Origin: Ceratodon purpureus
Lineage: Eukaryota; Streptophyta; Bryopsida; Pseudoditrichales; Ditrichaceae
Assembly (NCBI GenBank): GCA_014871385.1
Contig: CM026427.1
Span: 988,068 to 1,052,067 of the forward strand
Direction: 5' to 3'
Length of the DNA: 64,000 nt
How positions within the stretch are numbered: the first letter of the stretch is position 1; every line of letters begins with the position of its first letter. Below, in pieces: positions 1-13,013 of this stretch. The translations under genes and the position numbers were made by a program. The notes below the pieces were generated by a model, which was given only the letters and a program-made list of their open reading frames with translations, was not told the origin of the DNA and searched no databases.

Positions 1-408
1 TCAAGGTTATGGTCCATGGTTCATTCAGGATATCAACTTTTGCTGTCGGTTTACACTCACGGAAACACCAAGGTTCGTCATCTGAGGAACACGGTTTCTG
101 ACACTGGTAATGTTAAAGCTCTGAGTCTCGGCCAACAAGAGTTTAATAAGCACCAATGCTCCAACCACGGCCTCTTCCGTCATCTTATGCCCGCCCTCAT
201 CTACGAGTCTAATGAAGCCATATCATGGCCGAAGCACAATAAGCTCAGAGGTGCAAATGGCAGGTTGAAATCATGATGTTGCTGATTTACTTCTTGAAGT
301 GGAAAGTACATTGAGGAAAGAGTATGTAAAAGATAAAATACCTACATGAAAGATGCTCTGTAGAACATTACAAAATTGATCCTATAAGCTAGCTTCTATT
401 GTATGCAA
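1..408. other. 3' flank of the PPOX gene, no gene seen
   Basis: This stretch lies just downstream of the stop codon of the oxidase gene that is read leftwards. An 86-codon open frame on the plus strand has no recognisable motif and is probably chance. The part next to position 408 should hold the 3' untranslated region of that gene. No repeat or RNA gene is seen. Confidence 0.5.
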
Positions 409-3400
409 TCAAGACGAACCAGTCTTCGCTGGGATCTGGCTAACGTATTGTGCGATGGCCTGAGCACTTTCATATGCACCTTCAACACATCGGCCTAGGG
501 CAACTCCTACGACATAGTTGCCACCCAGAAAGAGTCCCTCGCAATTTGCATTTTTGAGAGCTCCTTTGGCGCTTTCCAAGTGATCAAGATGGCCAATGGT
601 AAACTGAGGAATGGCTGTAGGCCATGTTCGGACTCCATGCATTTGTGGAGCAGGCGCATCGGGCTTCAAGAGCATTGTTCGAAGGTCCTTGTCCACTGTC
701 TTGACGATTTCTTCATCACTCTGCAAGAACAGAATATTTCTGAAGGAATTAGACCACAGTAGCTGCAGCAAGTATTGTGTTGAGGATCCTATAGATACAA
801 TACAAAGACCTTCGAACTTAAAGAGCTGGCACCAAAAACACATATTGCCCAATGATATATTGTCTAGCATGGTGTCACAGAGCAGATACGCTGAGAAGCC
901 CATCAGTCTCGACTGGCATGATAATCATCATTATTAATTAATGTAATTTACCTTCTCAGTGATCTGTGTGAACTGGGCACCACCAATGTAGTTAAGGAGT
1001 AGCACTCGGTCCTCTGGAGCCCGATTAGGAAACAATGAGGAGCTGTAGATGGTACCTGGTGATTCAAGACAACACAGGTGCAGCATAAGCCCATATAAAA
1101 CATTTCGCGCTACCATGTAAACGAACGAGACGTTAAAGTCTAATAGTTCACAAAAGCATCAACAAATATAAAAATTCAATTCACGTGAACGATCCAAAGT
1201 ATAATTCACAGTGTTTTAATATCTTCACAACCATCAGCTCTCAGCATCACCATACGCCTGCACGGAAGATCATACCTAGTGTCTGGACACCCTGTGTGCG
1301 GGGGTGAAGCTGCCCGAACCCAAATAACTTCCCGTCCGTGAGGCGGTCTTCACGTAGAGCTGACAATGGATAGGAGATGGTAGCGGCACACACTGGGGGG
1401 TAGTAAAATTGAGAAAGCGCCTCAGCTGCCCCTTCCTAGTCCACCCGCCAGAACATATCAGAAATCTCAATGGCCTCTATAATCTATGTAGAAAAGGGAA
1501 TTTCTATACCTCAGCAAGTACAACAAATGGTGGGTAACAGTTGAAGTTATTAGGAGAGGGATAAAATCTATTTGAACTAAGGTCCAATGTGTTTCTGAAA
1601 GCCAGGATAACATTGACAGGTGGGTCCATACTCAAGGAAATGTAACACAATCACATGCTATTCCATACAGGCTTGATGACGATGTAATCTGTGTTTCACC
1701 ATGCAACACATGCGGTTTGCTATCATCTAGTGATCAAACATTTAAAATTCTGACATTAGTATATCAAACATCATAAGGAAAAGAGAAAATTACATACAGA
1801 GAGGGGGCGCAGAATCTCCTTTGCAACATATGCAGGCACTGTGAGGACTAGGGATCTTGCGTTCACAGTTTTTGTTCCTTCGGGTGTCTCATACGTCAAG
1901 GTGTAGCCCACGTCTGTCTTCTTAATGGTGGTAAGCTTCCAATTAACCTTCACTTTATCTCCCAGTCTGCAATAATCAACACAACCCTTATTGTCACATC
2001 AGGAGCAAAGTGACTTCACATCTTCACAACGAAAAACCGATAAAACGTTTAAATAGGAACAAGTAATGACTGTGTGCTCGCTCGACACTAAGCTGTAAAG
2101 CAAGATGGTTCAAGAACCATGAGACTCACTGTGCGGCGATCGCATTCGGGAGGGTAATCAATCCCTTTTTGAACGAGCCCACAGTCTGTCCCTTTGGTTT
2201 AGGTAGTCGCCTGCGAAACACAACAGATCAACTATTTAAAATCCCCCATGCGTCGGTGTATTTCTGTATCATAAAGTGAACATTTCCAACCACTCCATAT
2301 CAAACATCCATGAGAGAGGGGTGAATACTGGTAAAGCACAAAAAACCTGGAAGGAAAAAAGTAAAAAAATAAAAAATCTAACAACGCTTCAAACTTTGTA
2401 GAGATCGACATATATGTCTTTTGTTAGATCGAGCTGGTACTTTCGAGAACATAGAAAGGAAAGGCCCACTGAACTTACTCATCGCGGGGAGGAGGTGGAT
2501 TGTTTTTTTTATCTTGAATCATCTTGAACGTACCACCGATAATACTGCCACCAATTTCTTCAAGCTTCCACACTTTACCAAAAGCAGCTTTCATGCTCAG
2601 CTTTGAAGGATCTCCGGCGTAAACACCTGCATACACCCAAATCAATCAGATTGATCCAAAAGGTGAAATTCGAACAGCCATCATGAATGAAAGACACAAT
2701 TCTTCTCGAGAACGGTACAAACATTAAATGAATGATCCTCACCAGAACAGAATGGCTCAATGAGCCTCTCAAAAACCTCCTGGCCCAGGTTACGCGTCAC
2801 GAATTCCTTTACTGATTCCTCACGACCCTACATCAAAACAACAAATTAAGTCAACACTTTCACATTAACGATCCGTACTCCTACTCAACAAAACATGGAG
2901 GACAACTCATGACGTAACTCAGGCACAATTCGAACTATTACTTTGCTCAGATGCGAATTCACAGAGCAGCAAGGCGTTGCTAACATCGTCTTCATAAAAG
3001 GAATTACAACACTCAAATCCCACGTTCCGTTTATTAACCAATTAAAATTAGCAACTCAGGACGATATCCAGAAGCAGCTGATAAGAACAACCCCAAGGTA
3101 CCAAATTAAAAACGAAAATTATTCATCAGAATTGACTTGGCAACGTAGCAATGGACAATATTCTACTGGCAACTAAAGCAGATATGAACTTACTGGAGCA
3201 GCGGGTCTCAATCCCATAGCTCCAAAACCAGCCCGAAGCTTTCCAAAAATACTGAGGAGGTCAAAAAATGGTAAGTCAGCCGGACCTGCACTCACAAGAG
3301 ACGGTATCAAAATATATATGAAACAGTCACAGTATTGTCTCTGATGTGCAAGGATTTTAATTATGAAGTCCAAAACTAACACACTTAAAAGGAATACTGA

Positions 3401-5038
3401 AATTACACTGCACTCCCCTGAGATAAAAGACCTGATTATACTAAGAAGGTTTCTGTCATGACAGATGAAAGTAAAATAATACCTAGACCCTGTCGATACT
3501 GCAGTGTAAAGACCAAACAATTGAGGTACAACACACGTCAAGTGCAAGAAGGTTACCTGCAGGAACAGGTCGCAATCGACCTCCCCACAACACGTAGCGC
3601 GGAGATTGGGGATCCCCCAACACCAATTCATCCTTCAACCCGCTGTCTATCTGCAATATTTTCCGATGATCAAGTAAGCAACTCATACAACAGCTCGCTT
3701 TCACAGAGCAATTCCCACAGTGACATCAGCAGAGGGTCTCCCAAGCAGTCGCATGTAATTCAACATTCAATCTCGAGCATTTGTCTCGTGATCATATTGC
3801 CAGATCCAGATATGCATTATCAAGATACCAAATGCTTCCGCTACAGGAGGACTTTCACCAACTGACTCGAGTATCTCCACTAAGGAAACTTGTATCATTG
3901 TTATGACTTTAAATTCGCAACAATCCTCCCCAAAAATTTAAAATGCTTCACACACTAAACCATACAGTGGTTGGTGAATTACCGCTGCGGCCAACATTGA
4001 GTCGTTGGGTTGGAAGCTGTTGGGACCCTCCTCCCACAGAAATCCATCGCCCTGAACCGTCGTAATGTTGCCTCCCACTCGGTCCTTTGCTTCCGTGACT
4101 AGAACATTGCTCACTACAGAACCATGCCTGAAAAGAACCCAACATAACTAGCTCTGTCATCATTCGATCTACCTTTCTGCCCGCAAAAAAAACCCAATTC
4201 ATTCTATTTTTTTAATCTTAAAAGGAAATATGTTGTACAGTGCATCCTGAAATGAGTTCTCTGTCATCTCATTCCTTAGAAAACATACCTAGCATCTTAC
4301 ACCTCATGATAAAACTCCTACTAATCAGCAAAAGACCTACGCCACCTTCCACAAAAACACACTACAACCTCCCAATCAAAGGAGCCCTCACTGACAACGG
4401 ACGGTCAATCACGGAAACCCGACTTCCATGACATGATAATCCTCTCCACGAATTATTTCCAGGATCAGTTATGACCGTCGATAAACCTCGAACGACAATT
4501 ACGAACATTAGGTTGACGAAAAATACGCCACAAAAGAAAGAATTCACAAACAGATGTTAACGCTCAACACTAGGAATCAAATGTCATTGGCAAGTTCATG
4601 ACATTGCAGACGTCCAGAAAGAATCGCAAACCTCCTAAAACATAAACCCTGCACTCAAATGCAGGCAAATACTCGAGTGCGCGAGTCGCATTACAAGCAA
4701 TTCACGTGGACACACCTGGTCGAAAGCGCCTGCGCAGTGCACAACCCCGAGATTCCGGCTCCCACCACGACGCAGTCATAAACCTCCTTCTCCACGGCGC
4801 TCTCCTTCGTAGGCGTCGACACCGCGGCTTGCTTGCTCACCACTCGCACCGCACCATTCTCCCTCACAGCGCTCACCACCCTCACCCCGGCCGCGCCCCG
4901 CAGCTTCACTCCCCCGGACAGCACCCTGCAGGAACCCAAGCTCTGCACATTCGCCGCCTGCTTGCTGCTCCCCGTTGCCGCCACCAACGACGACGTCGAA
5001 CACGAAGACACAGTCGCCATCGCTGCGACCCTCTCCAT
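409..5038 (-). CDS. PPOX: Protoporphyrinogen oxidase, plastid-type, 11 exons, 570 aa
   Basis: FAD enzyme oxidising protoporphyrinogen IX to protoporphyrin IX, the last step shared by haem and chlorophyll synthesis. Exons in reading order are 5038-4716, 4127-3983, 3650-3557, 3285-3194, 2827-2743, 2626-2479, 2210-2130, 1966-1798, 1435-1276, 1055-952 and 720-409. All introns are GT-AG and the sum is 1713 bases. Residues 1 to about 85 are Ser/Ala/Val-rich without plant PPOX similarity, as expected of a plastid transit peptide. The dinucleotide-binding motif GAGISG is at 93-98, followed by [11 protein letters not shown] and [12 protein letters not shown]. The C-terminal FAD segment [21 protein letters not shown] begins near 528. 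Length matches plant PPO1 (about 540-560 aa). ATG 5038 is the first in frame; ATG 5020 (MATVSS) is an alternative start. It is divergent from the eL31 gene. No frameshift or missing motif was seen, so it looks functional. Confidence 0.97.
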
Positions 5039-6044
5039 CGCCCCTCTCAGCCTCTATCTCCCTCAAATCTCCCTCAATTTCACCGAAAATTGAAACGCGG
5101 AAATCACAACGAGGAGTAGAACACACTGACAATGAGCAGAAGGAGAAGAATCGAGCGCAATGGACAAGACCGCAACCCCGCTCAGCGGTGATCGTCTCGC
5201 AATTGCAAGCCAAACCTCCTCCCTTCGTGAAAACTTGAAGGTTGAGAACGACGATGCAAAACCTCCATCTAGTCTGTATGTACATTTACCCATCCATATG
5301 TACATTTTATTCAATATTCGGGAGAATAATATTTTGGGTTCCTCTCGGGAATGGGATCCTCACCAGGAAGATTGGGGGTCGAGTTCCCCGCAGTGTGAAT
5401 GCGGAAGCTAGTACCAAAACCGTCATAGCACACAAAGCCACTATTATCTGCTTAAATCACAGACTTCAGTCACTTAAATCTAACATTCTGTAGATGGTGT
5501 GGGTTTGGGGGAATGACGGTTTTTAGGAGGAAGGCTTCCCAGCGAGGGACTAGTTTGAGCGATGTGATTGGCCGGGCGAGTCGAATGAAGATAAACTGGA
5601 TTTCACTCTCAAGACTCCGTTCACACTGACAAGCAAATTAAATGGCGGATGTGCGAGGAATGATAAGTTGGTGACAGAGAGGAGCGTTCATTCTGGGAGG
5701 GTGAAACCTTCGTGACACTGAGGAGAATGTGCATTGGATGAGAATCGAACGGGGCTTCCAAGGGATGAGAGTTGGGGTGTTTCGTTTGGGGGAGGGGAAG
5801 CTCCGTTCACACCGGCGGCTGTGGGGATGGGTGGTGCGATGAATGAATAAGGGGTAGTAGAAAGGGGGTGGGTTATTCATCCTGGGGAGGAGTGGGGGAA
5901 GAGAGTTTAGGGTTAGGGTTTAGGGAGGGAGGGGAGCGGAGGGGTCAAGGGGAGAGGAGTTTGCAGAGCGGGGTCCTTTCTCGTCCGCCATCGCCATCGC
6001 CACCCATCCCGTCTCGGATCCGCGTGTTGCACCAGCTAGCAACC
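5039..6044. promoter_or_regulatory. Divergent intergenic region between PPOX and eL31
   Basis: About 1 kb separates the start codons of the oxidase (read left) and ribosomal protein eL31 (read right), so both promoters and 5' leaders must lie here. The right part is purine-rich on the plus strand, followed by a C-rich leader before ATG 6045. A double telo-box lies inside. Several short open frames here in various phases are low-complexity and not believable as genes. A shared bidirectional promoter is inference from the spacing. Confidence 0.6.
5906..5925 (+). promoter_or_regulatory. Double telo-box upstream of eL31
   Basis: Overlapping TTTAGGGTTAGGGTTTAGGG-type repeats sit about 120 bases before the eL31 start codon. 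Short telomere-like motifs (AAACCCTAA) are a known hallmark of plant ribosomal-protein and other translation-related promoters. Similar motifs occur before the eL29 gene in this window. Confidence 0.75.
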
Positions 6045-6875
6045 ATGGTGGAGAAGACGAAAATCCGCAAGGATGAGGTCGTTACCCGCGAATACACCAT
6101 CAATCTCCACAAGAGACTGCACGGCTGGTACTCTCCCCTCCCATCTCTCTCTCTCAATTGCGTCAACTGTTTAATGGGTTTGAAGTGCGTGCTGCTGGTG
6201 GTGATTAAAGAGGACATATGCATTCTGTCCCCGGTTTGAATTTCTTTTGTCGCAAGGGGGGGGTTAGAAGTTTTGGTTATTGGGGTTTCGTGGGTGATTC
6301 AGTAGCTGGTGTTTCATGTGAATGTGAAAATATCAGTTGATGGAGAGAGGGTGTGTGGTTTGGGCCTGTTTGGAATGGAGTAGTGAGTATAATTACGCTG
6401 TGATATCCTCTGCGGATTTGGATTACTTTCGTGGGGATGGGTTTTAGATTTATGATACTAGGGTTTGGTAGGTAACCGAGGAGCTGGTGTTTCGTGAGAA
6501 TGATGGGCACTTATTTATTTTCGGAGATTCTTAAGAGCGCAGTGTAGCCTCAACGATGTTCTCACTTGGTGGTGTTTGTTGGCTGTCAACAGCACCTTCA
6601 AGAAGATGGCGCCTAAGGCAGTGAAGGAGATCAGGAAGTTTGCCCAGAAGACAATGGGAACCGGCGATGTGCGGCTGGATGTGAAGCTGAACAAGCACAT
6701 TTGGAGCAGAGGAGTGCGCAACGTCCCCACCAGAGTCCGCGTACGCATTGCCAGGAAGCGTAACGACGATGAGGATGCCAAGGACGAGTTCTACTCGTAC
6801 GTATCCGTCGCTGAGGTGCCTGCTGAAGGGTTTAGAAATTTGGGAACCAAAATCGTAGAGGAGGAGGAAGAATAG
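6045..6875 (+). CDS. RPL31: 60S ribosomal protein eL31, 2 exons, 121 aa
   Basis: Cytosolic large-subunit ribosomal protein at the rim of the peptide exit tunnel. Exon 1 is 6045-6127 ([20 protein letters not shown]..) and exon 2 is 6593-6875. The GT-AG intron of 465 bases splits the Cys codon of HGC-TFKK. The joined protein contains [41 protein letters not shown] and an acidic EEEEE tail, as in plant eL31 (about 119-121 aa). The context AACCATGG suits plant initiation. The intron has no obvious snoRNA boxes. It is divergent from PPOX and carries a telo-box upstream. Identification is secure. Confidence 0.98.
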
Positions 6876-7871
6876 GTGTATGGTCAGCCCCTGCCTTTGA
6901 GCTTATAATATGATATGGCATTCCTTCCTACTGGTTCATCTCTTTCTGCAATATGGGTGAAATTGCAACCAAGACCAGAATAAGAGGTAATCTGTTAATT
7001 GAATGTATTCTTGTTCTTTCCTCTCTGTTGGCTGGGTCTCTTGTGTTATGTTAATTCTGAGAATATGTTGTCATTCTCATGCCTCTCAGTAACACCTGGA
7101 CAATCTGATGTCTTGATGAGGGACGAGGCACAATGAGGAATCAGTGTGTCTTGGTTGAGGTTTATGGATTTTTACACTAAGTTGATCACTTGGGAGGTCT
7201 TTCATAGAACGTTTTCTGATGGTTGCATTTCAGCTGGGAATTCCTGTATCTGTGTCGGTGTTTCTGTACTTTACGGTAGTCATTCTTAGGCGGGTACTGT
7301 TCTCGGCTTTGATGAGATTTTGTAGAATTGAAAGCATGCTCAGTAAACAAAAATTGAAGCTAGTGTGGCATATATTTTCTCTCGTAGTCACCTCTGCTCC
7401 TGTATACATTTGAGAACCGAAGAATTAATTTTTGCACTGAACTATACTGTAGATTAATTCGGAGAGTCTAATGCCTGTATCTTGGTTGTTCAAGTCAACG
7501 TTGGGAGGTTGATCAATTGCTGAGCCGCTCTAAAAAAATGCTCCATTTTCTTAGAGAACTTGTGCATTGAAGACTGCCATACACTGCAAACCACTCACAC
7601 ATAACCTCTTCTACAGGCCACTGCAAATCTGTAAGTTTAGTAAGGATAGTGAAAATCATAATTGTCATGCTCATGAGGTATTTAGGTGTTGAGGCAGTTT
7701 TGCATTTAAGGTATGGCTTTCGAGATACTTCTATCATGATAGATTAAGAAAACTTTGAGTCCTTCTAGTTCCCAAAAACGTTGACGTGAACAACCAAGAT
7801 ACAGGCATTACTATTTTAGGGCTTTTTGTATCGTCTGCTGGGGAGCACACTAACTAATACCCATCGAACGG

Positions 7872-7915
7872 GTCACTGTAATGTAGTGCTAACAGATCAC
7901 TGTAATGTAGTGCTA
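7872..7915 (+). repeat. 24-base tandem duplication
   Basis: The string TCACTGTAATGTAGTGCTA occurs twice with a 24-base offset. Two units only; no function apparent. Confidence 0.8.
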
Positions 7916-9062
7916 CAAGCGTTTTTGGGGGGCAGGGTTGATGAGCCCCTTAGTTTTCGGTTTTTTAGATTAAAATTCCTAAGGGTGTCCTCCTAGAGTA
8001 ATTTGGGGCCGCATGCCCCATTTTTGAAATCAAAATTACCGAAAATGGTTTTGGGGGGTCCAAATTCAAAATTTCAGGGTTTTGGAAGAAAAAAGCCAAC
8101 CAATGGAAGTGGCTCCTAAATACCTGGATCCCCATCAAACTCCCTGGATAACCATTTTAGCATTTAGAAATAATTTTCAAAGTAACCACTTCTGTTCCAG
8201 TCTTGTAAGCGTGGTGGCAACAAGTATAAATTGCAAAGGACATAATTTGGGTATGTACCAGGCTCATAAAAATCAGCAAACACCAAATTGCCCAAGTTTT
8301 GCATTTGCAGATCTGGTTATGGGAACTATGTCACGTTCTAAGATTTATTCTAAGAGTTATTATATGCTTTGTGATGTACATACGGGTATTTTCATTTCAT
8401 AATAAAGCATAAGAATATATTGTGATAAACGGGAGATTATAGAGAAATTCTAGGAAATGGCTCATTCAACATGTCACGAAAAACATGTAGTGTGTTTGAT
8501 TATTTTAAGGCAATCACTCAAATTAGAAGTATTTTTCATGATTGTTTTTCAAACTAGGATGTCACGGTTTAACAACTTTATGATTGGAATCTTTATTATT
8601 GGAATAGGTTGATAGTAGATTTGCAATGATCTTTTTACAATCATAAAAGAAACCATGGTCCATAAGGAGAGCTCTATTCCTTTCCGACGTGTGTTTTGAT
8701 GTTTATGGTCATATTCATTAATCGATATTACAAAATTTTACATTTTTGACACTTTCTTCTTATAATTTTAAGAACTATTTTGAAACATATCATAATTTTT
8801 TTGCACCTCATGGACAATGCACAATTCTCTTGTGTTGTTCTACTATAATGGTAGAACTTATATTCTATTGGTATGCTATGGACAATAACTCATTACTTAC
8901 TTTGAATCTTAAGAATTTGTAATTTCATGACATGATATTTTTGGGCATTGCAAGGGGTTTTGTTGAACTATCAAAACAAATAATCCTTTTGACTTTAATG
9001 GTTAATTATTATTAGTAACTACATTTAACTAATTATTAGACATACTAATTGAATCTTCATAA

Positions 9063-9063
<1 letters not shown>

Positions 9064-9110
<47 letters not shown>
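9064..9110. repeat. (TA)n microsatellite, about 23 units
   Basis: Uninterrupted alternating TA for 47 bases in an AT-rich spacer. Likely polymorphic in length and prone to polymerase slippage. Confidence 0.97.
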
Positions 9111-9113
<3 letters not shown>

Positions 9114-9935
9114 GTATATTTATACATACTCAGATACATACATACATGTGAATGTCTATTGACCGATTGGAGATTAACCTCAAGAGATTGGAGTGTTTGT
9201 AGAGTACTTAGAAGGCACTTTGAATTTGAGAGAAGTAGGCACAATGGATTTGAGATATGCAAAGGCAGAACGTTCTCACAGGGAACCAAAAATGAAATTC
9301 AAGTGACGATTTGCACAGGATCTGATTTTTTATAAAATATTATCTACTTTGGAGAGCAGAAGCAATGACAGTATAGCAGGCCATCTGGATGCTTTAACGG
9401 CTGGATTTATCAACCTTGAAAAATGATGAATGCAGATGGAGCCCAAAATAACCTTTTTTTCCACGTCTGAACAACTATGTATATTAAGGAGATAGGTTAA
9501 ATTGGTGTCAAATAGGCTTGCAGTTCCCGTTTGTACAGATCCTGCATAAACAGAGAATGATCGAAATTGCACCAGTGTGAACCAAATTTTCCACCAGCAT
9601 AAACATTTGATGACGTCGCAATGATTATTCATTCCAACCAAGATGTCCTAGCAGCTTCGAGCTCTGCAAGACATCAACTGCAATTCTTTGTTAGTAATGA
9701 TGTTTTTCCAAAGGATGTAAATCTAATTTCAAATTCCTTGAAATGAAAACCGTTTTAACACCCCCAAAGGTAAGTAGTCTCCATTACTCAAAGTTTCTAT
9801 GTTCATCAACGCTAGCAAGTAAGAGATACATACAATCTTGGATGATCACTACTATAAACATTTCGGCTGGTATATATTTCTTAACCATGGACGTGAACAC
9901 TAATGGGAACAAAAGTGTCATATACCAAGCTGGAA

Positions 9936-10780
9936 TTAACCCCTAAAGTTGAAAGGCCTCAAAACTACCAAAAACCCTCAAAATTAGACTTGTTCAATAC
10001 AAGGTGTAAGTTTTCAAGTTTTGATGTATTTTGGGAGAAATAACCGTAGGATCTAGTACCTTACCTATACATGTACATGTACTCCAAATATTAGATTTAG
10101 ACTCCTTATCATTTCTGAGATCATAACGTTCTAAGCTGAAAGAAAAGTTTTTTTTCCCTTGCTGCAAAATGGGTTTCAAGTGTTTTGTGAGTTAGAAAAA
10201 CCAATTTCAAAAGCAAACTAGATGTGAGGCTCTTCAAATTCTTGTTCCTAGATGAGTTAGGAATATGTCTATGGAATTATTTTCCCCTCATACGACCTAC
10301 AAAACCTAAAGAAATATTTGATTTTTCACATGGAGGTATGCTGAAATCCAAATGTAAAGGCTGGTCTATGATAGTAAAAAAGGCATACGGAGAAATATTG
10401 GATTGAAAATCCGAGCGGTGAGATCATGCCTTCAAATTGTGATTACATGTAGAAAAAACAATACTTGAAAAAAAAGTAAAATCTCAATTTTTGGTGAACT
10501 TTTGAAGTTTTTGTGATCTAATTAATTTTGGGCAGATTTTGAGCATATACTGCGGTTTTGGGCAGATTTTAGTATGCCTAAATAGAGTTTTCAAATTTTG
10601 ACTGCGGATATCTCCTAAAGTATGAAGAATTTTGAAGCATGAATGGTCTTGTTAGAAAGATATGGAAATTTCCCATGTTGTGCCAAAGTTAGAGCCACAT
10701 CCGGTAAAATTTGGCTCATAGGGAGCCTGACGGGACCCTAAATCATACGAAAACTGATGAGTTGATGCTTTAGGGGTTAA
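9936..10780 (+). mobile_element. TTAACCCC-ended non-autonomous element, copy A
   Basis: The left end reads TTAACCCCTAAAG and the right end CTTTAGGGGTTAA, a perfect 13-base terminal inverted repeat enclosing 845 bases. The inside has no convincing coding frame. It resembles the stretch at 31129-31946 along most of its length (for example CCGTAGGATCTAGTACCTTAC and AAAATCTCAATTTTTGGTGAA) and, in reverse complement, 52839-53696. This makes it a dispersed DNA-transposon-like family. The TIR palindrome hides the exact target duplication. No transposase is visible. Confidence 0.8.
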
Positions 10781-11442
10781 AATAAGTGCAAGATATAAGT
10801 TGCACTAGAGAAACTTAGAAATTTTGAAAAGAAAGTAGACTCCCTACTAAACATTGTTTCTGGACCTCATCATATTGTTACATATCAAAACATTCCTGAA
10901 ACTGACACATGGTGAGTTGTGTAAGGTAGAGACACCTAAAACCGACCAGTTAAGAGATTTCTCACTGATATTGGAGGTGTATAAGTTGAGGGAGATTTTT
11001 CCTTGAAGGGGGAATAGGTTTAAGGAGGAATGCAACTTTAAATTTCATGTTTATTTCAATATTTAATTTACTATGAATTTTTAAAGCCACTTTTTGTGTA
11101 ATACATATAACCGATATGTAGGCCCACCTAAAACCAACCACCATGACACCAAAACTTGATCACTCTATTACTACTAGAATATTCCCATATGATTCCCTTT
11201 CCACCAATCATGATTCATACCGTTCTCCTAAAGATTTTAAATCTGAAAACTTGTCGGAATTGGAAAAGTCTACTGATCGGTTATGGGGACCCGGTCGACT
11301 ATGGGTACATCAACCTTACCTCCAACAGTGCCCTTTGGGAGTTTCATAGCATCAAAATTAACGTTTATTTAAAAGAAAAACTGTAGGGGGTAAGAAAAGC
11401 ACGTTATGACGACAGGGATTATGTAAAAGAAAAACTGTAGAC

Positions 11443-11482
11443 GGTAAGAAAAAATGTACAGTGTAAGAAAAAATGTACAGTG
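11443..11482 (+). repeat. Tandem duplication, about 20-base unit
   Basis: GTAAGAAAAAATGTACAGT is repeated back to back, just beside the tRNA-like hairpin at 11514-11595. It may belong to the tail of the same SINE-like insertion. Confidence 0.7.
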
Positions 11483-11513
11483 TAAGTCGACCTGTAGACT
11501 GCCAGGCGGGACA

Positions 11514-11595
11514 GCGAGCGCAGGCCCTGGGATTCGATCCGAAGACCTTCCTGACACCGCAGGTTGCATGGTAACCTGTACCCCGTCGCGCTCGC
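11514..11595 (-). other. tRNA-like hairpin, possible SINE head
   Basis: Read leftwards, the 82-base segment begins GCGAGCG and ends CGCTCGC, a perfect 7-bp acceptor-like stem. Inside are a CAGGTT/AACCTG stem with a 7-base loop containing CAT at the anticodon position, and a B-box-like GGATCGAATCC. The base before the anticodon is C rather than the invariant U, and the D and T arms pair poorly, so it is not a functional tRNA. A tRNA-derived retroposon head is the likeliest reading. Confidence 0.35.
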
Positions 11596-12947
11596 GAGGG
11601 AACCCGCCAGAAAAGTTGTAGCCAGAAAAAAAAACACTGGGAACCCCAAGTCCCGGATAAGTCCCACTTCATACTGGTGTGGATCCAGCATACTTATCCA
11701 ATCCTCACAAACTAAGATTTCCGCGGATATCGTCGTTTTATCTCTGAAAAGGCCAGTTTTCATGTCTATTAAATTGGGTGAAAAGTTCTTAGCACTTCTC
11801 AATCGTTTGTAGAGATTCAAGTAAATCAAATTTTACTAAAAATCAGTAACGCTGCACACAAACTTGGCCATATGAACCATGCTGAAATTCAGCAGCTAGT
11901 ATATACATTTGATGCCTCCCAGCAGCCCAGCCTGGAAGCACCGTTGTCGTTCAAAAGCGGGAGAACCGGTGATACCAAAACCTAATCAACTTGAAATGCA
12001 TCTAGCTCGTGCAAATCTGTTCATAAAAGAATTGTTGATCAAAATTTCCTCGATTCCAGTCACACTTGTGAGACAGGATTTTGTACTTTCTAGAGTATCT
12101 GCGTGTCACACCTAATCTACATTGCTGGACCCGAACCACGCAGATGACACGAGCTTGTAGTCCATCCGCGTCAACAGTAACTTTTAAATTTGCGAAGACT
12201 GAAAATCTTGAGCTGACCCTCACCAAGATCAACACTACTTCGCTTCGTCAATGCTCCCGATTCGACCGCAATCGTTTGATTAGTGAGCATCACTTGAAGC
12301 GTTATTCATCTGTAGCAGCGGAAGAAACGAGAACGTGTCAGTCATAAAACGCCACAAAGTTTAGAAGCCGAGTTGTCTCACATGAGACATGGAGTCTTAG
12401 TAGACGCACGCTCGCACGCACACGTCGCGGAGACCATAGCAGAGTGCGCCGAAGGTTAAGCACAAAGACCTACAGAGCTGAATACTCTCCCTTTGAATCA
12501 CAATTAGCAACGTTAACGCATGGTGCTAAAACCAGCTCGGGCTAAAACGCCATTTGTGGAAAATTAATACTAAACCACAGCCAACGCTGACGACGTACGC
12601 GGAATTAACTCTAATTATCCAAGCCAAGATAGGTACAACAAACCTCATATTGATTAAAATGGCCACTTCACGTTAAAATGGCCGCTTGATATACTGTGAC
12701 TGCACCAAAAGGAAAAAAATGCCCAAGTAGAATAATGTTATGGTGAGTACAATATGTGACATTGAAATAAATTTATTAAAAATTACAAACATTAAATTCA
12801 TGGATTTAAAGAAATCATATTAAAAGAAAAAGAAAGTAGGTTCAAGAAAGAAAAGGATTATTTTAACGATAAAGAAATGTCAATAAAGATTAAAAAAAAA
12901 ATTGACATCCATAAAGATGTCTTTACCTTTACTTTATACATGGGCGA

Positions 12948-13013
12948 GTATGCCTTTTGTATGCCTTTTATACGCCTTTTATGTGGCTTTTATAAGCCTT
13001 TTAGTTATCTTTT
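12948..13013 (+). repeat. Degenerate 11-12-base tandem repeat
   Basis: About five units of the type TATGCCTTTTA, with drift (TACGCCTTTT, ATGTGGCTTTT, ATAAGCCTTTT). A minisatellite-like run in non-coding DNA. Confidence 0.75.

Larger units (their letters stand above)
6876..9935. other. Gene-free spacer after eL31
   Basis: The first few hundred bases should carry the eL31 3' untranslated region. Beyond about 7.8 kb the DNA becomes AT-rich with no open frame showing a family motif. It holds a 24-base direct duplication near 7.87 kb and a TA microsatellite near 9.06 kb. Open frames of 60-106 codons here lack recognisable homology and look like chance. Confidence 0.55.

Noticed and set aside
4706..5411. 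Several plus- and minus-strand frames overlapping PPOX exon 1 and the promoter
   Set aside because: Shadows of the transit-peptide exon and of CT-rich promoter DNA, with no independent motifs.
5738..5765. B-box-like GTTCGATTC on the minus strand, possible tRNA
   Set aside because: No pairing acceptor stem, A-box or anticodon arm around it.
6128..6592. snoRNA hosted in the eL31 intron
   Set aside because: No C box, D box and guide combination or H/ACA layout could be placed with confidence.
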